64,000 bases of DNA. Source: Auanema rhodensis (lineage: Eukaryota; Nematoda; Chromadorea; Rhabditida; Rhabditidae). The translations under genes and the position numbers were made by a program. Every line of letters begins with the position of its first letter. The first letter of the stretch is position 1. The notes below the pieces were generated by a model. The model was not told where the DNA came from. It made no database searches and was given only the letters and a program-made list of their open reading frames with translations. Shown here in pieces: positions 53,852 through 64,000 of the stretch. The stretch covers positions 434,001 through 498,000 of the forward strand of contig CAXKVF010000076.1 of NCBI GenBank assembly GCA_964057225.1. Direction: 5' to 3'.

Positions 53852-56139
53852 TTCACGTGAAGCGAGTTACATACCAAGTGCACATCACGTGTACATTTAA
53901 TTAGCATAAATTAAAGTTCACGTAAATTTCAAAGTCATGGTTACCATGCACCAATATCAATAAAAATTTGTTTTTAGACTAATATGGACATGGGGAATCA
54001 AATTTTGAAAACCGCATCTCTTTATCTTTCACGTGAAGCGAGTTACATACCAAGTGCACATCACGTGTACATTTAATTAGCATAAATTAAAGTTCACGTT
54101 AATTTCAAAGTCATGGTTACCATGCACCAATATCAATAAAAATTTGTTTTTAGACTAATATGGACATGAGGAATCTAATTTTGAAAACCGCATCTCTTTA
54201 TCTTTCACGTGAAGCGAGTTACATACCAAGTGCACATCACGTGTACATTTAATTAGCATAAATTAAAGTTCACGTAAATTTCAAAGTCATGGTTACCATG
54301 CACCAATATCAATAAAAATTTGTTTTTAGACTAATATGGACATGGGGAATCAAATTTTGAGAACCGCATCTCTTTATCTTTCACGTGAAGCGAGTTACAT
54401 ACCAAGTGCACATCACGTGTACATTTAATTAGCATAAATTAAAGTTCACGTAAATTTCAAAGTCATGGTTACCATGAACCAATATCAATAAAAATTTGTT
54501 TTTTGACTAATATGGACATGGGGAATCTAATTTTGAAAACCGCATCTCTTTATCTTTCACGTGAAGCGAGTTACATACCAAGTGCACATCACGTGTACAT
54601 TTAATTAGCATAAATTAAAGTTCACGTAAATTTCAAAGTCATGGTTACCATGCACCAATATCAATAAAAATTTGTTTTTAGACTAATATGGACATGAGGA
54701 ATCTAATTTTGAAAACCGCATCTCTTTATCTTTCACGTGAAGCGAGTTACATACCAAGTGCACATCACGTGTACATTTAATTAGCATAAATTAAAGTTCA
54801 CGTAAATTTCAAAGTCATGGTTACCATGCACCAATATCAATAAAAATTTGTTTTTAGACTAATATGGACATGGGGAATCAAATTTTGAAAACCGCATCTC
54901 TTTATCTTTCACGTGAAGCGAGTTACATACCAAGTGCACATCACGTGTACATTTAATTAGCATAAATTAAAGTTCACGTAAATTTCAAAGTCATGGTTAC
55001 CATGAACCAATATCAATAAAAATTTGTTTTTTGACTAATATGGACATGGGGAATCTAATTTTGAAAACCGCATCTCTTTATCTTTCACGTGAAGCGAGTT
55101 ACATACCAAGTGCACATCACGTGTACATTTAATTAGCATAAATTAAAGTTCACGTAAATTTCAAAGTCATGGTTACCATGCACCAATATCAATAAAAATT
55201 TGTTTTTAGACTAATATGGACATGAGGAATCTAATTTTGAAAACCGCATCTCTTTATCTTTCACGTGAAGCGAGTTACATACCAAGTGCACATCACGTGT
55301 ACATTTAATTAGCATAAATTAAAGTTCACGTAAATTTCAAAGTCATGGTTACCATGCACCAATATCAATAAAAATTTGTTTTTAGACTAATATGGACATG
55401 AGGAATCTAATTTTGAAAACCGCATCTCTTTATCTTTCACGTGAAGCGAGTTACATACCAAGTGCACATCACGTGTACATTTAATTAGCATAAATTAAAG
55501 TTCACGTAAATTTCAAAGTCATGGTTACCATGCACCAATATCAATAAAAATTTGTTTTTAGACTAATATGGACATGAGGAATCTAATTTTGAAAACCGCA
55601 TCTCTTTATCTTTCACGTGAAGCGAGTTACATACCAAGTGCACATCACGTGTACATTTAATTAGCATAAATTAAAGTTCACGTAAATTTCAAAGTCATGG
55701 TTACCATGCACCAATATCAATAAAAATTTGTTTTTAGACCAATATGGACATGAGGAATCTAATTTTGAAAACCGCATCTCTTTATCTTTCACGTGAAGCG
55801 AGTTACATACCAAGTGCACATCACGTGTACATTTAATTAGCATAAATTAAAGTTCACGTAAATTTCAAAGTCGTGGTTACCATGCACCAATATCAATAAA
55901 AATTCGTTTTTAGACTAATATGGACATGGGGAATCTAACTTTGAAAACCGCATCTCTTTATCTTTCACGTGAAGCGAGTTACATACCAAGTGCACATCAC
56001 GTGTACATTTAATTAGCATAAATTAAAGTTCACGTAAATTTCAAAGTCATGGTTACCATGCACCAATATCAATAAAAATTTGTTTTTAGACTAATATGGA
56101 CATGAGGAATCTAATTTTGAAAACCGCATCTCTTTATCT
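53852..56139. repeat. 13-monomer segment, copy 1 (partner 57020-59307)
   Basis: This 2288-bp segment recurs at +3168 bp (18 monomers). Shared markers include T149A + A158G, two C98A + A125T copies, the rare T129C at 55740 (partner 58908) and the A86G + T118C + T152C copy at 55788. Confidence 0.87.
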
Positions 56140-57019
56140 TTCACGTGAAGCGAGTTACATACCAAGTGCACATCACGTGTACATTTAATTAGCATAAATT
56201 AAAGTTCACGTAAATTTCAAAGTCATGGTTACCATGCACCAATATCAATAAAAATTTGTTTTTAGACTAATATGGACATGAGGAATCTAATTTTGAAAAC
56301 CGCATCTCTTTATCTTTCACGTGAAGCGAGTTACATACCAAGTGCACATCACGTGTACATTTAATTAGCATAAATTAAAGTTCACGTAAATTTCAAAGTC
56401 ATGGTTACCATGCACCAATATCAATAAAAATTTGTTTTTAGACTAATATGGACATGAGGAATCTAATTTTGAAAACCGCATCTCTTTATCTTTCACGTGA
56501 AGCGAGTTACATACCAAGTGCACATCACGTGTACATTTAATTAGCATAAATTAAAGTTCACGTAAATTTCAAAGTCATGGTTACCATGCACCAATATCAA
56601 TAAAAATTTGTTTTTAGACCAATATGGACATGAGGAATCTAATTTTGAAAACCGCATCTCTTTATCTTTCACGTGAAGCGAGTTACATACCAAGTGCACA
56701 TCACGTGTACATTTAATTAGCATAAATTAAAGTTCACGTAAATTTCAAAGTCGTGGTTACCATGCACCAATATCAATAAAAATTCGTTTTTAGACTAATA
56801 TGGACATGGGGAATCTAACTTTGAAAACCGCATCTCTTTATCTTTCACGTGAAGCGAGTTACATACCAAGTGCACATCACGTGTACATTTAATTAGCATA
56901 AATTAAAGTTCACGTAAATTTCAAAGTCATGGTTACCATGCACCAATATCAATAAAAATTTGTTTTTAGACTAATATGGACATGAGGAATCTAATTTTGA
57001 AAACCGCATCTCTTTATCT
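56140..57019. repeat. Five-monomer tandem duplicate of 55260-56139
   Basis: Two G142A copies, a T129C copy, an A86G + T118C + T152C copy and a G142A copy repeat the preceding 880 bp in the same order. This puts T129C at 55740 and 56620. Confidence 0.86.
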
Positions 57020-59307
57020 TTCACGTGAAGCGAGTTACATACCAAGTGCACATCACGTGTACATTTAATTAGCATAAATTAAAGTTCACGTAAATTTCAA
57101 AGTCATGGTTACCATGCACCAATATCAATAAAAATTTGTTTTTAGACTAATATGGACATGGGGAATCAAATTTTGAAAACCGCATCTCTTTATCTTTCAC
57201 GTGAAGCGAGTTACATACCAAGTGCACATCACGTGTACATTTAATTAGCATAAATTAAAGTTCACGTAAATTTCAAAGTCATGGTTACCATGCACCAATA
57301 TCAATAAAAATTTGTTTTTAGACTAATATGGACATGAGGAATCTAATTTTGAAAACCGCATCTCTTTATCTTTCACGTGAAGCGAGTTACATACCAAGTG
57401 CACATCACGTGTACATTTAATTAGCATAAATTAAAGTTCACGTAAATTTCAAAGTCATGGTTACCATGCACCAATATCAATAAAAATTTGTTTTTAGACT
57501 AATATGGACATGGGGAATCAAATTTTGAGAACCGCATCTCTTTATCTTTCACGTGAAGCGAGTTACATACCAAGTGCACATCACGTGTACATTTAATTAG
57601 CATAAATTAAAGTTCACGTAAATTTCAAAGTCATGGTTACCATGAACCAATATCAATAAAAATTTGTTTTTTGACTAATATGGACATGGGGAATCTAATT
57701 TTGAAAACCGCATCTCTTTATCTTTCACGTGAAGCGAGTTACATACCAAGTGCACATCACGTGTACATTTAATTAGCATAAATTAAAGTTCACGTAAATT
57801 TCAAAGTCATGGTTACCATGCACCAATATCAATAAAAATTTGTTTTTAGACTAATATGGACATGAGGAATCTAATTTTGAAAACCGCATCTCTTTATCTT
57901 TCACGTGAAGCGAGTTACATACCAAGTGCACATCACGTGTACATTTAATTAGCATAAATTAAAGTTCACGTAAATTTCAAAGTCATGGTTACCATGCACC
58001 AATATCAATAAAAATTTGTTTTTAGACTAATATGGACATGGGGAATCAAATTTTGAAAACCGCATCTCTTTATCTTTCACGTGAAGCGAGTTACATACCA
58101 AGTGCACATCACGTGTACATTTAATTAGCATAAATTAAAGTTCACGTAAATTTCAAAGTCATGGTTACCATGAACCAATATCAATAAAAATTTGTTTTTT
58201 GACTAATATGGACATGGGGAATCTAATTTTGAAAACCGCATCTCTTTATCTTTCACGTGAAGCGAGTTACATACCAAGTGCACATCACGTGTACATTTAA
58301 TTAGCATAAATTAAAGTTCACGTAAATTTCAAAGTCATGGTTACCATGCACCAATATCAATAAAAATTTGTTTTTAGACTAATATGGACATGAGGAATCT
58401 AATTTTGAAAACCGCATCTCTTTATCTTTCACGTGAAGCGAGTTACATACCAAGTGCACATCACGTGTACATTTAATTAGCATAAATTAAAGTTCACGTA
58501 AATTTCAAAGTCATGGTTACCATGCACCAATATCAATAAAAATTTGTTTTTAGACTAATATGGACATGAGGAATCTAATTTTGAAAACCGCATCTCTTTA
58601 TCTTTCACGTGAAGCGAGTTACATACCAAGTGCACATCACGTGTACATTTAATTAGCATAAATTAAAGTTCACGTAAATTTCAAAGTCATGGTTACCATG
58701 CACCAATATCAATAAAAATTTGTTTTTAGACTAATATGGACATGAGGAATCTAATTTTGAAAACCGCATCTCTTTATCTTTCACGTGAAGCGAGTTACAT
58801 ACCAAGTGCACATCACGTGTACATTTAATTAGCATAAATTAAAGTTCACGTAAATTTCAAAGTCATGGTTACCATGCACCAATATCAATAAAAATTTGTT
58901 TTTAGACCAATATGGACATGAGGAATCTAATTTTGAAAACCGCATCTCTTTATCTTTCACGTGAAGCGAGTTACATACCAAGTGCACATCACGTGTACAT
59001 TTAATTAGCATAAATTAAAGTTCACGTAAATTTCAAAGTCGTGGTTACCATGCACCAATATCAATAAAAATTCGTTTTTAGACTAATATGGACATGGGGA
59101 ATCTAACTTTGAAAACCGCATCTCTTTATCTTTCACGTGAAGCGAGTTACATACCAAGTGCACATCACGTGTACATTTAATTAGCATAAATTAAAGTTCA
59201 CGTAAATTTCAAAGTCATGGTTACCATGCACCAATATCAATAAAAATTTGTTTTTAGACTAATATGGACATGAGGAATCTAATTTTGAAAACCGCATCTC
59301 TTTATCT
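57020..59307. repeat. 13-monomer segment, copy 2 (partner 53852-56139)
   Basis: The marker order matches 53852-56139. Its second half (from 57900) is also part of the order shared with 37486-39773, so it links two levels of duplication. Confidence 0.86.
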
Positions 59308-60187
59308 TTCACGTGAAGCGAGTTACATACCAAGTGCACATCACGTGTACATTTAATTAGCATAAATTAAAGTTCACGTAAATTTCAAAGTCATGGTTAC
59401 CATGCACCAATATCAATAAAAATTTGTTTTTAGACTAATATGGACATGGGGAATCAAATTTTGAAAACCGCATCTCTTTATCTTTCACGTGAAGCGAGTT
59501 ACATACCAAGTGCACATCACGTGTACATTTAATTAGCATAAATTAAAGTTCACGTAAATTTCAAAGTCATGGTTACCATGCACCAATATCAATAAAAATT
59601 TGTTTTTAGACTAATATGGACATGGGGAATCTAATTTTGAAAACCGCATCTCTTTATCTTTCACGTGAAGCGAGTTACATACCAAGTGCACATCACGTGT
59701 ACATTTAATTAGCATAAATTAAAGTTCACGTAAATTTCAAAGTCATGGTTACCATGCACCAATATCAATAAAAATTTGTTTTTAGACTAATATGGACATG
59801 GGGAATCTAATTTTGAAAACCGCATCTCTTTATCTTTCACGTGAAGCGAGTTACATACCAAGTGCACATCACGTGTACATTTAATTAGCATAAATTAAAG
59901 TTCACGTAAATTTCAAAGTCGTGGTTACCATGCACCAATATCAATAAAAATTCGTTTTTAGACTAATATGGACATGGGGAATCTAACTTTGAAAACCGCA
60001 TCTCTTTATCTTTCACGTGAAGCGAGTTACATACCAAGTGCACATCACGTGTACATTTAATTAGCATAAATTAAAGTTCACGTAAATTTCAAAGTCATGG
60101 TTACCATGCACCAATATCAATAAAAATTTGTTTTTAGACTAATATGGACATGAGGAATCTAATTTTGAAAACCGCATCTCTTTATCT
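57900..60187. repeat. 13-monomer segment shared with 37486-39773
   Basis: The 13 monomer types follow the same order as the segment about 20.4 kb upstream. T129C at 58908 is absent from the upstream partner, so that change arose or arrived after the copies separated. Confidence 0.8.
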
Positions 60188-60363
60188 TTCACGTGAAGCG
60201 AGTTACATACCAAGTGCACATCACGTGTACATTTAATTAGCATAAATTAAAGTTCACGTAAATTTCAAAGTCATGGTTACCATGCACCAATATCAATAAA
60301 AATTTGTTTTTAGACTAATATGGACATGGGGAATCAAATTTTGAAAACCGCATCTCTTTATCT

Positions 60364-60541
60364 TTCACGTGAAGCGAGTTACATACCAAGTGCACATCAC
60401 GTGTACATTTAATTAGCATAAATTAAAATTCACGTAAATTTCAAAGTCATGGTTACCATGAACCAATATCAATAAAAATTTGTTTTTAGACTAATATGGA
60501 CATGAGGAATCTAATTTTGAAAACCGCATCTCTTTTTTTCT
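60364..60541. repeat. 178-bp monomer, second seven-T copy
   Basis: This has the same seven-T insertion with C98A and G142A as 40830-41007, followed by C98A + A125T. A private G65A lies near 60428. Confidence 0.9.
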
Positions 60542-61069
60542 TTCACGTGAAGCGAGTTACATACCAAGTGCACATCACGTGTACATTTAATTAGCATAAA
60601 TTAAAGTTCACGTAAATTTCAAAGTCATGGTTACCATGAACCAATATCAATAAAAATTTGTTTTTTGACTAATATGGACATGGGGAATCTAATTTTGAAA
60701 ACCGCATCTCTTTATCTTTCACGTGAAGCGAGTTACATACCAAGTGCACATCACGTGTACATTTAATTAGCATAAATTAAAGTTCACGTAAATTTCAAAG
60801 TCATGGTTACCATGCACCAATATCAATAAAAATTTGTTTTTAGACTAATATGGACATGAGGAATCTAATTTTGAAAACCGCATCTCTTTATCTTTCACGT
60901 GAAGCGAGTTACATACCAAGTGCACATCACGTGTACATTTAATTAGCATAAATTAAAGTTCACGTAAATTTCAAAGTCATGGTTACCATGCACCAATATC
61001 AATAAAAATTTGTTTTTAGACTAATATGGACATGGGGAATCTAATTTTGAAAACCGCATCTCTTTATCT

Positions 61070-61247
61070 TTCACTTGAAGCGAGTTACATACCAAGTGCA
61101 CATCACGTGTACATTTAATTAGCATAAATTAAAGTTCACGTAAATTTCAAAGTCATGGTTACCATGAACCAATATCAATAAAAATTTGTTTTTAGACTAA
61201 TATGGACATGAGGAATCTAATTTTGAAAACCGCATCTCTTTTTTTCT
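61070..61247. repeat. 178-bp monomer, third seven-T copy
   Basis: The same insertion and the same following monomer lie four monomers after 60364-60541. It begins TTCACTTG, a private change that breaks the 10-bp palindrome. Confidence 0.9.
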
Positions 61248-62127
61248 TTCACGTGAAGCGAGTTACATACCAAGTGCACATCACGTGTACATTTAATTAG
61301 CATAAATTAAAGTTCACGTAAATTTCAAAGTCATGGTTACCATGAACCAATATCAATAAAAATTTGTTTTTTGACTAATATGGACATGGGGAATCTAATT
61401 TTGAAAACCGCATCTCTTTATCTTTCACGTGAAGCGAGTTACATACCAAGTGCACATCACGTGTACATTTAATTAGCATAAATTAAAGTTCACGTAAATT
61501 TCAAAGTCATGGTTACCATGCACCAATATCAATAAAAATTTGTTTTTAGACTAATATGGACATGAGGAATCTAATTTTGAAAACCGCATCTCTTTATCTT
61601 TCACGTGAAGCGAGTTACATACCAAGTGCACATCACGTGTACATTTAATTAGCATAAATTAAAGTTCACGTAAATTTCAAAGTCATGGTTACCATGCACC
61701 AATATCAATAAAAATTTGTTTTTAGACTAATATGGACATGGGGAATCTAATTTTGAAAACCGCATCTCTTTATATTTCACGTGAAGCGAGTTACATACCA
61801 AGTGCACCTCACGTGTACATTTAATTAGCATAAATTAAAGTTCACGTAAATTTCAAAGTCATGGTTACCATGCACCAATATCAATAAAAATTTGTTTTTA
61901 GACTAATATGGACATGAGGAATCTAATTTTGAAAACCGCATCTCTTTATCTTTCACGTGAAGCGAGTTACATACCAAGTGCACATCACGTGTACATTTAA
62001 TTAGCATAAATTAAAGTTCACGTAAATTTCAAAGTCATGGTTACCATGCACCAATATCAATAAAAATTTGTTTTTAGACTAATATGGACATGGGGAATCT
62101 AATTTTGAAAACCGCATCTCTTTATCT

Positions 62128-63183
62128 TTCACGTGAAGCGAGTTACATACCAAGTGCACAGCACGTGTACATTTAATTAGCATAAATTAAAGTTCACGTA
62201 AATTTCAAAGTCATGGTTACCATGCACCAATATCAATAAAAATTTGTTTTTAGACTAATATGGACATGGGGAATCTAATTTTGAAAACCGCATCTCTTTA
62301 TCTTTCACGTGAAGCGAGTTACTTACCAAGTGCACATCACGTTTACATTTAATTAGCATAAATTAAAGTTCACGTAAATTTCAAAGTCATGGTTACCATG
62401 AACCAATATCAATAAAAATTTGTTTTTAGACTAATATGGACATGGGGAATCTAATTTTGAAAACCGCATCTCTTTATCTTTCACGTGAAGCGAGTTACAT
62501 ACCAAGTGCACATCACGTGTACATTTAATTAGCATAAATTAAAGTTCACGTAAATTTCAAAGTCATGGTTACCATGCACCAATATCAATAAAAATGTGTT
62601 TTTAGACTAATATGGACATGGGGAATCTAATTTTGAAAACCGCATCTCTTTATCTTTCACGTGAAGCGAGTTACATACCAAGTGCACATCACGTGTACAT
62701 TTAATTAGCATAAATTAAAGTTCACGTAAATTTCAAAGTCATGGTTACCATGCACCAATATCAATAAAAATTTGTTTTTAGACTAATATGGACATGGGGA
62801 ATCTAATTTTGAAAACCGCATCTCTTTATCTTTCACGTGAAGCGAGTTACATACCAAGTGCACATCACGTGTACATTTAATTAGCATAAATTAAAGTTCA
62901 CGTAAATTTCAAAGTCATGGTTACCATGAACCAATATCAATAAAAATTTGTTTTTAGACTAATATGTACATGGGGAATCTAATTTTGAAAACCGCATCTC
63001 TTTATCTTTCACGTTAAGCGAGTTACATACCAAGTGCACATCACGTGTACATTTAATTAGCATAAATTAAAGTTCACGTAAATTTCAAAGTCATGGTTAC
63101 CATGCACCAATATCAATAAAAATTTGTTTTTAGACTAATATGGACATGGGGAATCTAATTTTGAAAACCGCATCTCTTTATCT
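62128..63183. repeat. Six-monomer segment shared with 41536-42591
   Basis: G40T, TATGTACATG and CACGTTAAG match 41536-42591 at +20592 bp. The first two monomers add GCACAGCAC and ACTTACC, absent upstream, and these recur six monomers later at 63184-63535. Confidence 0.85.
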
Positions 63184-63887
63184 TTCACGTGAAGCGAGTT
63201 ACATACCAAGTGCACAGCACGTGTACATTTAATTAGCATAAATTAAAGTTCACGTAAATTTCAAAGTCATGGTTACCATGCACCAATATCAATAAAAATT
63301 TGTTTTTAGACTAATATGGACATGGGGAATCTAATTTTGAAAACCGCATCTCTTTATCTTTCACGTGAAGCGAGTTACTTACCAAGTGCACATCACGTTT
63401 ACATTTAATTAGCATAAATTAAAGTTCACGTAAATTTCAAAGTCATGGTTACCATGAACCAATATCAATAAAAATTTGTTTTTAGACTAATATGGACATG
63501 GGGAATCTAATTTTGAAAACCGCATCTCTTTATCTTTCACGTGAAGCGAGTTACATACCAAGTGCACATCACGTGTACATTTAATTAGCATAAATTAAAG
63601 TTCACGTAAATTTCAAAGTCATGGTTACCATGCACCAATATCAATAAAAATTTGTTTTTAGACTAATATGGACATGGGGAATCTAATTTTGAAAACCGCA
63701 TCTCTTTATCTTTCACGTGAAGCGAGTTACATACCAAGTGCACCTCACGTGTACATTTAATTAGCATAAATTAAAGTTCACGTAAATTTCAAAGTCATGG
63801 TTACCATGCACCAATATCAATAAAAATTTGTTTTTAGACTAATATGGACATGAGGAATCTAATTTTGAAAACCGCATCTCTTTATCT
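63184..63887. repeat. Restart of the 62128 unit, six-monomer period
   Basis: GCACAGCAC near 63216 and ACTTACC with G40T near 63380-63400 lie 1056 bp from their first copies. The monomer at 63712 carries GCACCTCAC, seen otherwise only at 61776, so the match to the 62 kb unit ends there. Confidence 0.8.
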
Positions 63888-64000
63888 TTCACGTGAAGCG
63901 AGTTACATACCAAGTGCACATCACGTGTACATTTAATTAGCATAAATTAAAGTTCACGTAAATTTCAAAGTCATGGTTACCATGCACCAATATCAATAAA
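63888..64000. repeat. Partial last monomer, array runs off the window
   Basis: The first 113 bases of a normal monomer, cut by the window edge. The array has no visible end here or at base 1. Confidence 0.95.

Larger units (their letters stand above)
1..64000. repeat. Tandem satellite array, 176-bp monomer, about 363.6 copies
   Basis: The same 176-bp unit recurs head to tail across the whole window with no interruption or reversal. The first monomer starts at base 1 and the 364th at 63888. That is 363 x 176 with a net shift of one base, which matches the ten length variants I located (seven of -1, three of +2). Most monomers differ from the consensus at 0-4 positions, so identity is about 97-100%. 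G+C is about 32%. Because 176 is not a multiple of three and the monomer carries stops, no frame stays open for much more than one unit. Unit length, homogeneity and layered higher-order duplication resemble centromeric or pericentromeric satellites of plants and animals. Function as a centromere is inference; a non-centromeric heterochromatic block is equally possible from sequence alone. No genes were seen anywhere in it. Confidence 0.99.

Noticed and set aside
1-64000. CRISPR-like regular repetition
   Set aside because: There are no unique spacers; the entire 176-bp unit is repeated, G+C is low and no cas-like reading frame exists. It is satellite DNA.
1-64000. Transposable element or retroelement insertion within the array
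   Set aside because: The monomer phase runs through the whole window with only single- or two-base shifts, so there is no room for an insertion, target-site duplication or terminal repeat.
1-64000. Telomeric or subtelomeric repeat
   Set aside because: No short telomere-type motif is repeated anywhere, and neither edge of the array is reached.

Overview
The window is one uninterrupted satellite DNA array. A monomer of 176 bp is repeated head to tail from the first base to the last: 363 complete monomers plus a partial one of 113 bp at 63888-64000, all in the same orientation. I saw no gene, RNA gene, transposable element, inversion or unique sequence in it. The array continues past both edges. 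Monomer positions below use the phase of the window, so monomer 1 is 1-176 and a position such as 118 means the 118th base of a monomer.

The organism is a eukaryote; I do not recognise the satellite family and will not name a species. The monomer is about 32% G+C, close to the 150-180 bp typical of centromeric satellites in many plants and animals, and highly homogenised: most copies differ from the consensus at 0-4 sites. That fits a centromeric or pericentromeric array, but sequence alone cannot show that a kinetochore forms here. CpG is not depleted, which is unusual for a heavily methylated satellite.

Within a monomer, positions 1-72 carry TCACGT three times at 32-33 bp spacing. Two of these lie in CACGTG hexamers, one inside a perfect 10-bp palindrome. 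An imperfect dyad lies at 36-72, a perfect 13-bp dyad at 85-97 and an A5T3 tract at 111-118.

Layout by variant content: (1) 1 to about 17.2 kb is marked by A57G, T116G and the C98A/C100G form, with 10-monomer and 33-monomer-offset duplications. (2) About 17.2-34 kb is marked by linked T172C and C37A changes, with nested 6- to 13-monomer copies. (3) 34-42.6 kb is marked by T149A, A125T and G142A. (4) 42.8-46 kb holds a compact 4-monomer higher-order repeat. (5) 46-61 kb returns to the zone 3 types and adds 175-bp monomers. (6) 61-64 kb shares rare markers with 41-42.6 kb. The strongest large-scale signal is that about 36.96-42.59 kb is largely colinear with about 57.37-63.18 kb, an offset of roughly 20.4 kb. 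The array therefore looks built by layered segmental duplication and unequal exchange. All variant calls were made by eye.
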